A stretch of 64,000 bases of DNA from Streptomyces sp. R302 (GTDB taxonomy: Bacteria > Actinomycetota > Actinomycetes > Streptomycetales > Streptomycetaceae). The notes beneath the pieces were generated by a model that saw nothing but the letters and a program-made list of their open reading frames with translations, had not been told where the DNA came from and did not search any database. Positions 53,406-63,292 of the stretch are shown in pieces; within the stretch, counting starts at the first letter, position 1; every line of letters starts with the position of its first letter. Where the stretch lies: positions 310,001 to 374,000 of the forward strand of contig NZ_JABBGE010000005.1 of NCBI RefSeq assembly GCF_012927245.1. The letters run 5' to 3'. Made by a program: the position numbers and the translations under genes.

Positions 53406-53912
53406 GTGACAGAGACGCAACGACGCCCTGACATAGGCCCTCCCGGCGGCGACTCCGACGAGAAGTCGACGCTGCTGGCGTTCTTGAACTACGTCCGTGA
53501 AGCAGTGGCCGCGAAGGCGCAAGGGCTTGGCGACGGCCAGGGGCGAACGCCTGGAGTGCCCTCCGGTACCAGTGTCTTCGGCCTGGTCAAGCACCTGACC
53601 GCGGCAGAGCATTACTGGTTCGCCTGGGCCTTCGAGGGTGCCGACATCGCGCATCCGGACTTCAGTATGGATCTCTCCGAGCGTGACAGTGAGGACAGTC
53701 TTCTCGCTGCCTATGGCCAGGCCATTGAGCGGTCCAACGAGATTGTCGAGCGTTGCGACGACTTGAACCGTCCGTGTGCCCGGGCAGCAGGCACAGCGGG
53801 GGCTGTGCGAACGATGCGGTGGGTGCTGGTGCACATGATCGAAGAGACGGCTCGCCATGCGGGCCATGCCGACATCCTCCGCGAGCAGGCTGACGGGTCC
53901 GTCGGCAGGTGA
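53406..53912 (+). CDS. DinB-family protein
   Basis: This 168-aa protein starts at GTG (MTETQRRPDIGPPGGDSDEKS). The DinB four-helix bundle follows: STLLAFLNYVREAV, GLVKHLTAAEHYWF (metal-site His), WVLVHMIEETARHAGHADIL (second and third His). These families bind a metal and often use mycothiol or bacillithiol. Its 5' end is about 5 nt from the IS5-like end and its 3' end abuts the broken transposase, so it may have been trapped inside or inserted into the element. Confidence 0.85.
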   Translation: MTETQRRPDIGPPGGDSDEKSTLLAFLNYVREAVAAKAQGLGDGQGRTPGVPSGTSVFGLVKHLTAAEHYWFAWAFEGADIAHPDFSMDLSERDSEDSLLAAYGQAIERSNEIVERCDDLNRPCARAAGTAGAVRTMRWVLVHMIEETARHAGHADILREQADGSVGR

Positions 53913-54729
53913 CGCAGTGCCTCATAGCGGACCGCGAGTTTGTCGTATCTCGTCGCCACGGCACGGTGCCTTTTGAGGCGATTGATACCGCACTCAACTG
54001 CAGGCCGAGCCTTGTAGTCCTGCGTGTCGAACTTCGGCGGACGGCCGCCGCGGGAGCCGAGTTTCTTGCGGTTGCGCGCCTGGTCAGTCTTGTCCGGGAT
54101 AGCGCATCGGATGCCGCGACGCCGCAGGTAGGCGCGGTTCTTGCGGGAGGCGTATGCCTTGTCCGCACGGACGCGGTCGGGCCGGGTGCGCGGCCGGCCC
54201 GATCCGATGCGGGGCACGCGTACCTTCGCCAAAACGGGCTCGAACTGCGGAGAGTCTCCGCGCTGCCCGGCGGTGATCACGACGGACATGGGTTTCTGCC
54301 CCTGCTCGACGGGCGCGAGCGTCCAAGGCCATGGTCGTGCGGCTCGATAGCAACACCGCCGGGCGGTTCCTTCTGCAGGTCCCCTTTTTTCCGTGCCCAG
54401 ACCGCGTGCTGGTGGGCCCGGCAGACGGTGGAGTCGACGTTGACCTCCCAGGCAATCAGGCCCTTCGCATCGGCCTGGGCCTGCAACGAGGTGAATATGC
54501 GCTGCCAGGTCCCGTCCCGCTGCCGGCGCCGGAACAGGTCGTACACGCGGGCCCACGGTCCACACCGTTCCGGGACGTCCCGCCACGACACTCCGGTCCG
54601 GGTCCGCCGACGTATGCCGTCGACCAGCTGCCGCCGGGTCCATACCGGTGGCCGTCCCGGCTTCTTGCCCTTCGGCAACAGCGGCTCCAGCCGGGCCCAC
54701 TGCGCGTCTGTCAGATCTCCACGCGCCAC
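53912..54729 (-). pseudogene. Broken IS5-family transposase
   Basis: MARGDLTDAQWARLEPLLPK and the RPPVWTRRQLVDGIRRR start, with NVDSTVCRAHQH (first DDE Asp), form the N-terminal half. The frame shifts after GLGRSR, where an expected segment appears deleted, and continues as EQGQKPMSVVITAGQRGDS, RVRADKAYASRKNRAYLRRR and CGINRLKRHRAVATRYDKL. The last dozen residues are replaced by sequence antisense to DinB. An A6G4 run (about 54386) resembles an IS frameshift site, but the deletion makes the gene defective. Confidence 0.8.
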
Positions 54730-54792
54730 GAAGAAAGATCATCTCACACCCAAGATCCACTTCTGATACACGCCCTAGCCTCGATCTTTCTT

Positions 54793-54823
54793 GATGGGTC
54801 GCCGACGGAGTCGGCGGCCCATC
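54793..54823. terminator. 14-bp hairpin
   Basis: GATGGGTCGCCGAC and GTCGGCGGCCCATC pair over a 3-nt loop with one G-U pair, just outside the right end of the IS5-like element and beyond the IS1380 transposase stop. Confidence 0.55.
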
Positions 54824-54939
54824 TTGTTGCCGGTGGCGGAGGCTGGGCAGGCTGAGGGCCCGAGTGTCGTCTCGGGTGGACGCCGGGTTCCACTGCTCCG
54901 GTCTGGGGGTTCTCTCGAAGGGACGGGTGGATCTGCTGG

Positions 54940-56316
54940 TCAGCCGGGGTTCGGCAGGAGCGCGAGCCGTTCGAGGGCGGCGGTGATGTGGCGGGACCAG
55001 GGCCAGTGCCCGGCAAGGCGAAGGAACCGCCGACGACCGGTGGTCACGAGCTGTCCGGCCGTGGTGAACAGTCGAAGTCGCAGGCGGCGGGGTTCCCAGA
55101 GGCGGGCCTCGCCGGTCAGGGAGAGCATCGGCATCCAGGCCGGCAGGTCCAGGGCGATCTGCACGATCTCCAGCCAGATGCGGTTCTGCGCGGTGTCGTG
55201 CAGGGGAAGGTTCCGCAGTCCGGTCGAGCGGGCGGCCCGGATGCGGTCCTCGGCCCTGGCCCGCAGCCGGTGACGGAGCTCGAGCTCGGCGATCGGACGG
55301 CCCGGCATGTTGGTGGCGAAGCATGTCAGACGCATGCCGTTCGCGTCCGTGAGTCGCAACTGGGCCCCGGGGTGTGGCCGTTCCTTCCGCACGATCAGCC
55401 GCATCCCCTTCGGCCAGCCGTCCAGCACGTCACCGACGATCTCGGCGACCCAGGCCCCGTCCCGGATCTCGCCGCCGGGCTCGACGGCCGGCGTCCAGGC
55501 CGACGCGGGGACCTTGAGCACGTGCTGGTGGATCGCGTCGGTGATCATCATTCCAACCGAGTACGAAAGCCACCGGCCGCGCTGGGACAGCCAGTCGACG
55601 AAGTCGTGGGTGCCGCCTGCGGAATCGGTGCGGATCAAGGTCCGGCGCCCGCGCCGGTACTTTATCGGCAACTGGGCCAGCGCCAGGCGAGTGGCGGTGA
55701 TGTGGTCGGCGGCAGTGTTCGAGCCCGCGTAGCCCGGCCTGAGCAGGGCCGCGACCGGCTCACCGGTGCCGCCCGGCCCGTGGTCGGCGAACCCCATCAG
55801 AGGGTGATGACCGTAGGTCCGCTTCCAGGTCGGGGCCGCATCCTCCTTGTCGGAGTGCGAGATCACCAGCACCCCGTCGAGGTCGACGGTCACCGTTCCA
55901 CCCGCCTCGGGCGCTTCCTCGCCAGCCAACTGTCAGACCCGTTCGCGGACTTCGGCCCGCGCGGAACGGATCGCCGCCAGGGCCTTCTCGCCGGAGGCGG
56001 CGAGGGCGTCGACGAGGTGGGAGGCCGTCGGGTCGGAGGCCACCGGCCCGAACACGGCCGGCTCCGCTCGCAGCATGCCGACATCCGCAAGGCAGTCCCC
56101 GCCCAACGCGACCGCCAGGGCCACGTCCAGCAGGACCTTGCCCGGATCGTGCACCGCTCGAGCCTTCCGCCACGGTGTCAGTGCCACTGATATCGCGGTG
56201 TCGAGACCGGCCTTGCGGACGGTCTCGACCAGTAGCGCGCTCCCGGCCTGCGAGACCACTGCCCGGCCGCCGCCCTCGACGCGGACGCGCGGGTAGGACC
56301 CGATACGCTTCTTCAC
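54940..56316 (-). pseudogene. IS1380-family transposase with in-frame stop
   Basis: The reading MKKRIGSYPRVRVEGGGRAV... is an IS1380 N-terminus. It ends at TGA (55931-55933, where a Trp codon is expected) and resumes in the same frame as QLAGEEAPEAGGTVTVDLDGV with the DDE-like DLDG and TDSAGG segments and a long C-terminal part. The total would be about 459 codons, full length for the family. The nonsense codon should inactivate it unless read through. Confidence 0.85.
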
Positions 56317-56419
56317 CTGGAGAGTGCTTCTTTTCTTGCGCCGACATGGACCCTAGACAAGTCCCATCGTTGCAGTTCAGGAGCACTCTCCGCTTATTTG
56401 ATCAAGCTTCGGACAGCCC
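55985..56419. repeat. 435-bp direct repeat, left copy (5' part of IS1380 element)
   Basis: Nearly identical to 61314-61748 (about seven mismatches by eye). It covers the transposase N-terminal codons and the outer end of the element (to CGGACAGCCC). Both copies are followed within a few bases by GCGTGAGGCTA. Confidence 0.9.
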
Positions 56420-56589
56420 GCGTGAGGCTACTAGGAGGCAGAGGCCTTGCGAGAGGCAGCACGTCGGTGGGTGTGGGTGCCAGCGCTGTGGTCGGGTTTC
56501 GGCCACGGAGATGAGGACGACAGGCGACCCCTACCCCAAGCGCCTCTGGCTTCGCTAGCATCCCGGCTTCGGACTATTGGGAGGCTGTG

Positions 56590-56973
56590 GTGAGTGAACG
56601 GTTGGTCCATACAGTAGAAGTGCCGCTGGAGGACAGTGGCGGCGAGACAGTCCGCGTGCAGATCCGCGAGGTGGACGAGGCCCTCGTGCGGGTCGGTCGC
56701 GGCGGGCGGTCCATAGCCCGTGCCGAGCGGTCGTTCGGGCAGATGCTGGACACCGTGCGGCCCGTGGCGGAGAGCTTCGTGGGGCGCTTCCGGGAGCTGG
56801 CTAATGCGCCCGACGAGATCACCCTGGAGTTCGGCGTGTCGCTGTCCGCGGAGGCGGACGTCGTCATCGCCAGCACCGCCACCGCGGCCAATTTCTCCGT
56901 GAGCCTGACCTGGACCAAGCCTGACCTGCAGCCCTCGCCCGGCGAGAATGCGCAGCATGACTCGCATAGCTGA
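56590..56973 (+). CDS. Small Trypco1/CU044_2847-type protein
   Basis: This 127-aa protein starts at GTG (MSERLVHTVEVPLEDSGGETV) with GGAGG just upstream. The sequence VRVQIREVDEALVRVGRGGR, SFGQMLDTVRPVAESFVGRF and ITLEFGVSLSAEADVVIAS matches the trypsin-co-occurring (Trypco1) family found beside trypsin/STAND proteins in actinobacteria. The trypsin-STAND gene follows after 18 bp. The expected role is a partner or proteolytic target of that protein. Confidence 0.78.
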   Translation: MSERLVHTVEVPLEDSGGETVRVQIREVDEALVRVGRGGRSIARAERSFGQMLDTVRPVAESFVGRFRELANAPDEITLEFGVSLSAEADVVIASTATAANFSVSLTWTKPDLQPSPGENAQHDSHS

Positions 56974-56991
56974 CGGGCACATCTGAACGGA

Positions 56992-59900
56992 ATGGCGGGG
57001 GGCTTGGTGGGGGAAGCGGGAGCCGAGTCGGGTCCGGAGGTGCCGTCGCGTAGCGTGGACGAGGCGCTAGCCTCGGCAGTCGTGAGGGTCGCCGGGCAGG
57101 ACGGGGCGGTCTGTGGCGCGGGCGCCCTCGTCGCCCCTGACCTGGTGCTGACTTGTGCGCATGTCGTGTCGGACGCCCTCGGGCGCCCTCGGCGGGCTGC
57201 GGTGGCTGCTGGGGCCGTGGTCACCGTCGACTTCCCGTTGGCCGGGCCAGCAGCGGCTGGCCCCGGCCAACGCACAGCCGAGGTTGAGCAGTGGATTCCG
57301 ATTCGCCCGGACCGTACCGGGGACGTTGCCCTGCTGCGGCTGCGCGACCCCGTCCCCGGGACGAGACCTCTGCCGATGGTGGACCCCAAAGAGGGGGTGT
57401 GGGAGCACGGGGCGCGCGCGGTGGGATTCACCGGCGTCGAGCCGACCGTGCTGTGGTTCCGGGGTCGGTTCAGCGGGGCGACGGAGGAAGGCTGGCTGCA
57501 ACTCTCCCGCGCCGGCGCGCAGGAGACGTATGTCAGGAAGGGCTTCAGCGGCAGTCCTGTCTGGGACAGCGAACTGGGCGCGGCAGTCGGCCTCGTGGTC
57601 GCGGCACAGCCGGAGCAGGAAACGCAGCAGGTCTTCGTGCTGCGTACCGCAACGCTCGTGCGCGAGATACCCGGACTCGCTGACATCCTGCTGCCGGCCG
57701 CGCCCTTCCGAGGGCTGACCGCGCTCCAGGAGGACGACGCGGATGTGTTCTTCGGGCGGGACGGCGAGGTCGACGAGACGGTCGCGGCGCTGCGGGGCCA
57801 CCACGGCACCGTCACCCTGTACGGCCCCTCCGGCTGTGGGAAATCGTCCCTCGCCCTCGCCGGTGTCGTGCCGAGGATGCGCAGAGATGGCCACGAGGTC
57901 CTGGTCGTCGACTTCGGCGGTACCGCTTCCCCCCGGTCGGAACTCGCGACGGAAATTTTCGAGGCGGCCCTCTCAGGGCGCCACGGTCCCGCCCGGGCGG
58001 ACAGCGCCGACCAGGTGGAGCAGTGGCTGGACGAGCTGGGGCTCACCGGCGCCTACCACCGGGCGACGGGTCGGCGTTCGGCACAGCTGTTGGTAGTAGT
58101 TGACCAGGCCGAGGCACTGCTGAACCGCCCCGAGCCGGAGATCGCCCAAGCCGTCGCGCTGCTGTTCCTCAAGCGTCAGCCGGCCGGCCTGAGGGTCCTT
58201 CTCACTCTGCGGGCAGATTTCATGGACGCCGCGCTGAGCCACCCGCAGCTGGGCCCCGCGCTGAGGCGCGGAGTGACGCTCCCTCTCACCCCCATGGCAC
58301 GGGATCAGCTGCACGCCGTGATCACCCAACCGCTCAAGGCGATTCCGGCCGTCGCGTACGATCCCGGGCTCGTCACCCGCATCCTCGATGACGCGGGTGC
58401 CGAGCCGGGGATCCTCCCGCTTTTGGGCTTCGTCCTGGAGCAGTTGTGGGAACGCCGCGCCGTCGGACGGCTCCGGGCGGTGACGTACGAGGAACTCGGC
58501 GGAGTGGCCGGTGCGCTGCGGCGCCATGCCGAGTCGGCGTGGCGGTCGTGTGTCAGACCAGGGCAGGAGGCGCAGGCACGGCTATTGCTGACCGGGCTGG
58601 TGCGGGTGCTGCCAGGCGGCGAGGCCCCCCTGCGGCGAGTGCTGACCCGCGGCGAGACCGAGGAGGAGTCCTGGCGCCTGGTTCGTGCGCTGGCCGAGCG
58701 GCGCTTGCTGGTCCTGTACGGCGGTGACGGCCGCCCCGAGAGCGCGGAGCTGTCCCACGAGGCACTGATCGCCGCCTGGCCTGCGCTCGCTGAGGAAGTA
58801 CGTGCCAGCGCTGATTTCCTGGCGGTCCGCGCGGATGTGCAGCATGACCTGGAACGGTGGCGGAACGCGGACGGGGCGGCCGGCCTGCTGCCCGGCCCCC
58901 GCCAGCTCGATGCAGTGGAAGCGAGGTTACGCGGGCGCGAGCGTGACCTGACCGCAGAGCAGCGGGAGTTCCTGGGGCAGGCCCGCCGCCGCCGACGGGC
59001 CCGGCTGGCGTGGGCTCGGGCGGGCGTGGTGGCCGGTGCGCTGGTGCTCGTCGTGATCGCCGCGCTGGTCACATCTCTCATACAGGAATCGAACGTGAGT
59101 GAGCAGCGAGCGGCCGAAGGGCTGTCGCGGGCGCTTGCGATCCAGTCGGACGAGCTGGTGGAAGTCAACCCCGGTCAGGCCGCACTGGCCGCGCTCGCAG
59201 CGTACGAAACCGCGCCGACGCAAGAGGCCCGCAGTGCGCTGATGCGCCGGTACGACGCAATGCGGGGCGCCGCGTGGATGCTGACGGGTGCCGAGGGTAC
59301 GAACAGTGCCGCAGCCATGAGCGCGGACGGCGCGGTGACGCTCGTGACGTCTGAGACCGGCCGCGCCACCCTGTTCGTCCGCTCGGCCGGGGGCGAGGTG
59401 CGACAGGAACCGCTCGGCCTCGCCGACAACGTCGCCTCTCCGGTGGTCAGCCGCGACGGGCAGCGCATCGCTTACGTGATCGACAAGAACGGCGCGGTGG
59501 TCTGGCATGACGTGACGCCCGCTCAGCAGCAGTTGGTCGGGCCGCCGCACCGGCTCCAGGGTGCGCTCACCGATCGCCCGCTGGGCCTGAGCTTCGGAAA
59601 CATGAAGATCATGGACTTCTCGCCGGACGCCCGCCGACTGGTCGGGGTGTCCGCGGCGGATGCGGCACTGCCGGTCCAGGTCTGGGACTTGGAAACGGGA
59701 CGGCCGCAGGCACTGCCCGAGCGGGTCACCCGGCTCACCGAGGTGTGGTTCGGGCCTGACGGGAACACTCTGGTAGGTCTGCACAGCCCCGCGCCGGCGA
59801 AGAACTCCGCACTGGTGGCGGTCGACATCGCCACTGGCACAGTGCGCCAACTGGCGGCCGACCTGGGGTACGACGGCCACGCGGTCTCCGGTGACGGCAG

Positions 59901-61299
59901 GATTGCTGTCGTATGCAGGGAAAAGCCGGATCCGAACACGCTCGGGTCGGCCCACTACCAAGCCGTCCGCGTGGCCGATGGACAGGTCTTGCGCCGATTC
60001 GACCTCGGGAAGGACACCTCATGCGCCGACGTGTCCGTCTCCGATAAGGGCGAGCGCTTCGCAGTGATGGGCACGAGTGGCTCCTGGAACATCGTCGCCA
60101 CCGCTGCATCGGCGCGGGCGGACGGAGCAGCCAAGTTCTTCGGCCCCATGTTCGCCCAGGCGATCGAGCGGATGCCGCTCCTGGGCACAGCGAGCGATCC
60201 CGTCGTCGTCACGAAAGAGGACAACGCCATCACCGGGTGGGCGTTGACCAACGACGACGGGGGCGTCTCCTACAGCCCTCCCCGACTGCTCGGCGACGGG
60301 GGCAGGATGGTGGTCCGCGTAGGCAGGAACGGCGAGAGCCTGCGCGTCATGGAGACGGAGGGCAAAGAACGCACACTCGCCGAAGTACGGACCCCCACCG
60401 ACACGCCCCCGGACGCGAAGCAGCAGATCCAGGTCAACGGCTCCTCGACACTGGTCGCGGACGTCTCTGATCGGAACCGCATCACGGTACGCGCGCTGCC
60501 CTCCCTGCACCAGGTAGCCGAGTTCACCACCGTCCAACCGCCCGCCGGAATCGACGGCAAGCGCGAACTGCTGGCGTTCCACTTCCTCGACGACGACCGG
60601 CTCATCACGATCGCCGGCCCGCACGTCGAACACTGGAACGCCCACGACGGCCGCCGCCTCACCCCGCCGATCGACTTGCGAGACCTGGCGCTCACCACGC
60701 AGCGCCAGCCGACGTACTTCGCGGGCCACCACCCCGAGCCGGGGCACATACGAGTCACTGTCGGTAACGAACCGGACGTGCACGCCGTGAACCTGGCAAC
60801 GGGCAAGGAGACGGAGAAGCTGCGCATACGGCTTGACGCCGACCTCAACGTGGCCGTGTTCCTGCGGGACCCGCAGTACATGGCTGTGATGACGACCGGA
60901 GGCATGGTGGAACTGTGGTCGGTGCGCCCCGGGCAGGCCCCCAAGAGAATGGTGGGCCCGCTCGGACCGCTGAACCCGAATCGGTGGGCGGCGGGCGTGA
61001 CCCCAGGCGCCGGGTTCTTCCTGGCCAACAACAACTCCGTGCAGTTCCTCCAGGCGGACAACCCTGCATTTCGGGAGACCTATCAGTTCGCGCAGCAGTA
61101 CGGCTTCCTCGCGGCAGCCGACGACGGCAAAGCCCTGCTGCGGAACCCCACAACCGGCGGCAAAATCGATTTGCTCCGCCTCGACCCGAGCCTGTGGAAG
61201 CGCCACGTGTGCGCCGTCCTCGGACGCGGCCTCACCACCGATGAACGCGGCGGTCTCCCTGCCGGTCTGCCGACCGGCATCTGCCCCGCGCCCCGGTAG
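56992..61299 (+). CDS. Trypsin-like protease / STAND NTPase / WD40 fusion protein
   Basis: This 1435-aa protein has an N-terminal trypsin-like domain with a complete triad: TCAHVV (His57), GDVALLRL (Asp111) and GFSGSP (Ser186). FRGLTALQEDDADVFFGRDGE introduces the STAND NTPase, with Walker A YGPSGCGKSS at 277-286 and Walker B LLVVVDQAEALL near 365-376. A transmembrane helix lies at about 677-699 (AGVVAGALVLVVIAALVTSLI). The C-terminal 650 residues are WD40-type blades. Known systems of this kind are proposed as conflict or cell-death switches: the propeller senses, the NTPase oligomerises and the protease acts. The preceding gene encodes the Trypco1 partner. Confidence 0.9.
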   Translation: MAGGLVGEAGAESGPEVPSRSVDEALASAVVRVAGQDGAVCGAGALVAPDLVLTCAHVVSDALGRPRRAAVAAGAVVTVDFPLAGPAAAGPGQRTAEVEQWIPIRPDRTGDVALLRLRDPVPGTRPLPMVDPKEGVWEHGARAVGFTGVEPTVLWFRGRFSGATEEGWLQLSRAGAQETYVRKGFSGSPVWDSELGAAVGLVVAAQPEQETQQVFVLRTATLVREIPGLADILLPAAPFRGLTALQEDDADVFFGRDGEVDETVAALRGHHGTVTLYGPSGCGKSSLALAGVVPRMRRDGHEVLVVDFGGTASPRSELATEIFEAALSGRHGPARADSADQVEQWLDELGLTGAYHRATGRRSAQLLVVVDQAEALLNRPEPEIAQAVALLFLKRQPAGLRVLLTLRADFMDAALSHPQLGPALRRGVTLPLTPMARDQLHAVITQPLKAIPAVAYDPGLVTRILDDAGAEPGILPLLGFVLEQLWERRAVGRLRAVTYEELGGVAGALRRHAESAWRSCVRPGQEAQARLLLTGLVRVLPGGEAPLRRVLTRGETEEESWRLVRALAERRLLVLYGGDGRPESAELSHEALIAAWPALAEEVRASADFLAVRADVQHDLERWRNADGAAGLLPGPRQLDAVEARLRGRERDLTAEQREFLGQARRRRRARLAWARAGVVAGALVLVVIAALVTSLIQESNVSEQRAAEGLSRALAIQSDELVEVNPGQAALAALAAYETAPTQEARSALMRRYDAMRGAAWMLTGAEGTNSAAAMSADGAVTLVTSETGRATLFVRSAGGEVRQEPLGLADNVASPVVSRDGQRIAYVIDKNGAVVWHDVTPAQQQLVGPPHRLQGALTDRPLGLSFGNMKIMDFSPDARRLVGVSAADAALPVQVWDLETGRPQALPERVTRLTEVWFGPDGNTLVGLHSPAPAKNSALVAVDIATGTVRQLAADLGYDGHAVSGDGRIAVVCREKPDPNTLGSAHYQAVRVADGQVLRRFDLGKDTSCADVSVSDKGERFAVMGTSGSWNIVATAASARADGAAKFFGPMFAQAIERMPLLGTASDPVVVTKEDNAITGWALTNDDGGVSYSPPRLLGDGGRMVVRVGRNGESLRVMETEGKERTLAEVRTPTDTPPDAKQQIQVNGSSTLVADVSDRNRITVRALPSLHQVAEFTTVQPPAGIDGKRELLAFHFLDDDRLITIAGPHVEHWNAHDGRRLTPPIDLRDLALTTQRQPTYFAGHHPEPGHIRVTVGNEPDVHAVNLATGKETEKLRIRLDADLNVAVFLRDPQYMAVMTTGGMVELWSVRPGQAPKRMVGPLGPLNPNRWAAGVTPGAGFFLANNNSVQFLQADNPAFRETYQFAQQYGFLAAADDGKALLRNPTTGGKIDLLRLDPSLWKRHVCAVLGRGLTTDERGGLPAGLPTGICPAPR

Positions 61300-61313
61300 A
61301 CGCTCGTCCTGCT

Positions 61314-61748
61314 TTCTCGCCGGAGGCGGCGAGGGCGTCGACGAGGTGGGAGGCCGTCGGGTCGGAGGCCACCGGTCCGAACACGGCCGGCTCCGCTCGC
61401 AGCATGCCGACATCCGCGAGGCAGTCCCCGCCCAACGCGACCGCCAGGGCCACGTCCAGCAGGACCTTGCCCGGATCGTGCACCGCCCGAGCCCTCCGCG
61501 ACGGTGTCAGTGCCACTGATATCGCGGTGTCGAGACCGGCCTTGCGGACGGTCTCGACCAGTAGCACGCTCCCGGCCTGCGAGACCACTGCCCGGCCGCC
61601 GCCCTCGACGCGGACGCGCGGGTAGGACCCGATACGCTTCTTCACCTGGAGAGTGCTTCTTTTCTTGCGCCGACATGGGCCCTAGACAAGTCCCATCGTT
61701 GCAGTTCAGGAGCACTCTCCGCTTATTTGATCAAGCTTCGGACAGCCC
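61314..61748. repeat. 435-bp direct repeat, right copy (IS1380 fragment)
   Basis: This is the same segment and orientation as 55985-56419. It encodes the transposase N-terminus (MKKRIGSYPRVRVEGG on the minus strand, from 61645) and stops abruptly 15 bp after the trypsin-STAND gene. Only the 5' part of the element exists here. Confidence 0.9.
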
Positions 61749-61767
61749 ACCTCGTGAAAGCGTGAGG

Positions 61768-61890
61768 CTAGACGATCGCCTCTTCCTTGCTCCCGACGTA
61801 CCTGTAGACCGTCGGGCGCGACATTTGCGCCTCCTCGACGATGTCGGAGACCGTGGTGCGGCGGTGGGCCGCATCGCGGGCGAGCTGGGA
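61768..61890 (-). pseudogene. TetR-family HTH stub
   Basis: The minus strand encodes TTVSDIVEEAQMSRPTVYRY, then VGSKEEAIV and a stop, at the edge of the IS1380 fragment. This is a TetR recognition helix with the rest of the protein missing. Confidence 0.55.
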
Positions 61891-62285
61891 GGAGGGTGGG
61901 GAATCGCCCCGCTCGGGTCGACCCCTCCGCCGCTCACGATGCTGCAATGCCGCGGAGGTGAGAGGAGTGACCGGGCGGGAGGGCGGTCGGGCCCGTGCGG
62001 GGCGCGTACCGGCGCTTCGCGGCTGGAGGGCGGCGCTGACGGCCATGCGAAGGCCCGCCCCGAAGCCGGGGGCGGGCGGGGGTATGCCGTCGGGCGACCT
62101 GTCGCCGACCGGAACGGGCTCCCTCTTGGCCGGCCCCGCGCGTCGCCGGCGTCTCCGTTCCGGGGCCCGCACTCCAGTACGCGCAGGGTCGCGACACGCG
62201 TGCGTATGCCCCGCTGGGAGTTGCGACACTGTTGGCAAACTCGGTTCCCGGGATGCGTTGGCTGGGGGGCGGATAGTCTGCCTGC

Positions 62286-63269
62286 ATGGTTTCGGGTGAG
62301 GGGGCCGAGGGCAGCGGCGCGGATCTTGGCGGTCAAGGCTGGGGTGCCACGCGCTCCTGGGTGGAGAAGGGGCTGTCCGAGGCGGAGCACATCGAAAATG
62401 TTGTGCGCCTGCGGGGCGGCTGGACGTCGGAGATGCGCCGCCTTGACCTCCGTGGTCCAGGTGGTCGGCGCTCACTTGTCCTTCGGTCCTTCGTCAAGCC
62501 CTTCTTCGTTCGGCACGCGGCGGGTTTGCTGACCCGTGAGGCGACTGTCCTGCGCCTCCTCGGCGACACGGACGTGCCTGCGGCCACGCTCGTGGCGGTG
62601 GATGCGACGGCGCAGTACTGCGATCACCCCTCCTTGCTGATGTCCCTGCTGCCGGGGACCGTGCGCCTGGACGACCAGGGTGCCGATGACCGCGCTGAAC
62701 TGCTGGCCCAGCAACTGGTGCGGATCCATCAGCTGGCGGTGACCGCGCAACAACGGCCTCGCACCTACCAGGCCTGGGCCGCCCCCGAGCGAGTGACTCT
62801 GCCCGCGGCGACCGAGCGGCCCGAGCTCTGGCAGCGGGCTGCCGACGTCATCCGCCAGGAGCCCCCGGCCTATCAGGGTTGCTTCCTGCATCGGGACTTC
62901 CATCCCGGCAACGTCCTCTTCACGGGTACCGATGATGACCTTCAGATCAGTGGGGTCGTTGACTGGGTGGAGACTTCCTGGGGGCCGGCCGACTTGGACG
63001 TGGCTCATTGCTCGACGGCCCTCGCTCTGCTGCACGGGATTCCCGTCGGTATGCGTTTTGCCGATCGCTACGTCGCCGCGGGCGGAACCTTGGCTGAAGA
63101 CGGCACTGCCCATCTCTACTGGCGGCTGCTGGACGCGTTGGGATTCGCTCCGGACGCGGAGAAGGTCGCTGTCCCCTGGCGTGAACTGGGCCGCGTCGAT
63201 CTGACAGCCGGTGTACTGACTCAAAGGCTGGAGGGATACATTGAATCCCTTTTCAGTCGCTATGCCTGA
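62286..63269 (+). CDS. Aminoglycoside-phosphotransferase-fold kinase
   Basis: This 327-aa protein has the APH pattern. An N-terminal lobe holds the nucleotide-binding VVRLRGGWTSEMRRLDL and LVLRSFVKP lysine area. The catalytic loop is LHRDFHPGN near 201, and the DFG-equivalent GVVDWVETSWG near 221. The start MVSGEGAEGSG has no strong ribosome site. Such kinases phosphorylate antibiotics or small metabolites; the substrate is not predictable from sequence. It lies between the IS1380 fragment and the IS1182 remnant. Confidence 0.85.
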   Translation: MVSGEGAEGSGADLGGQGWGATRSWVEKGLSEAEHIENVVRLRGGWTSEMRRLDLRGPGGRRSLVLRSFVKPFFVRHAAGLLTREATVLRLLGDTDVPAATLVAVDATAQYCDHPSLLMSLLPGTVRLDDQGADDRAELLAQQLVRIHQLAVTAQQRPRTYQAWAAPERVTLPAATERPELWQRAADVIRQEPPAYQGCFLHRDFHPGNVLFTGTDDDLQISGVVDWVETSWGPADLDVAHCSTALALLHGIPVGMRFADRYVAAGGTLAEDGTAHLYWRLLDALGFAPDAEKVAVPWRELGRVDLTAGVLTQRLEGYIESLFSRYA

Positions 63270-63292
63270 ACCGTCATCGCTGGGGCGAACGC

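Larger units (their letters stand above)
53369..54776. mobile_element. Defective IS5-like element with a DinB gene between its ends
   Basis: GGG(C)TGTATC-x-GA-x-GTGGATC followed by GGGTGT occurs near 53369-53402 and, inverted, at 54743-54776. These look like left and right ends of the same IS5-type element. The interval contains the broken transposase and the complete DinB-like gene. Target duplications are not obvious. Confidence 0.5.

Noticed and set aside
53406..53912. DinB gene as a DNA polymerase IV
   Set aside because: The protein is a small helical-bundle metal-binding family of the same name, without polymerase motifs.
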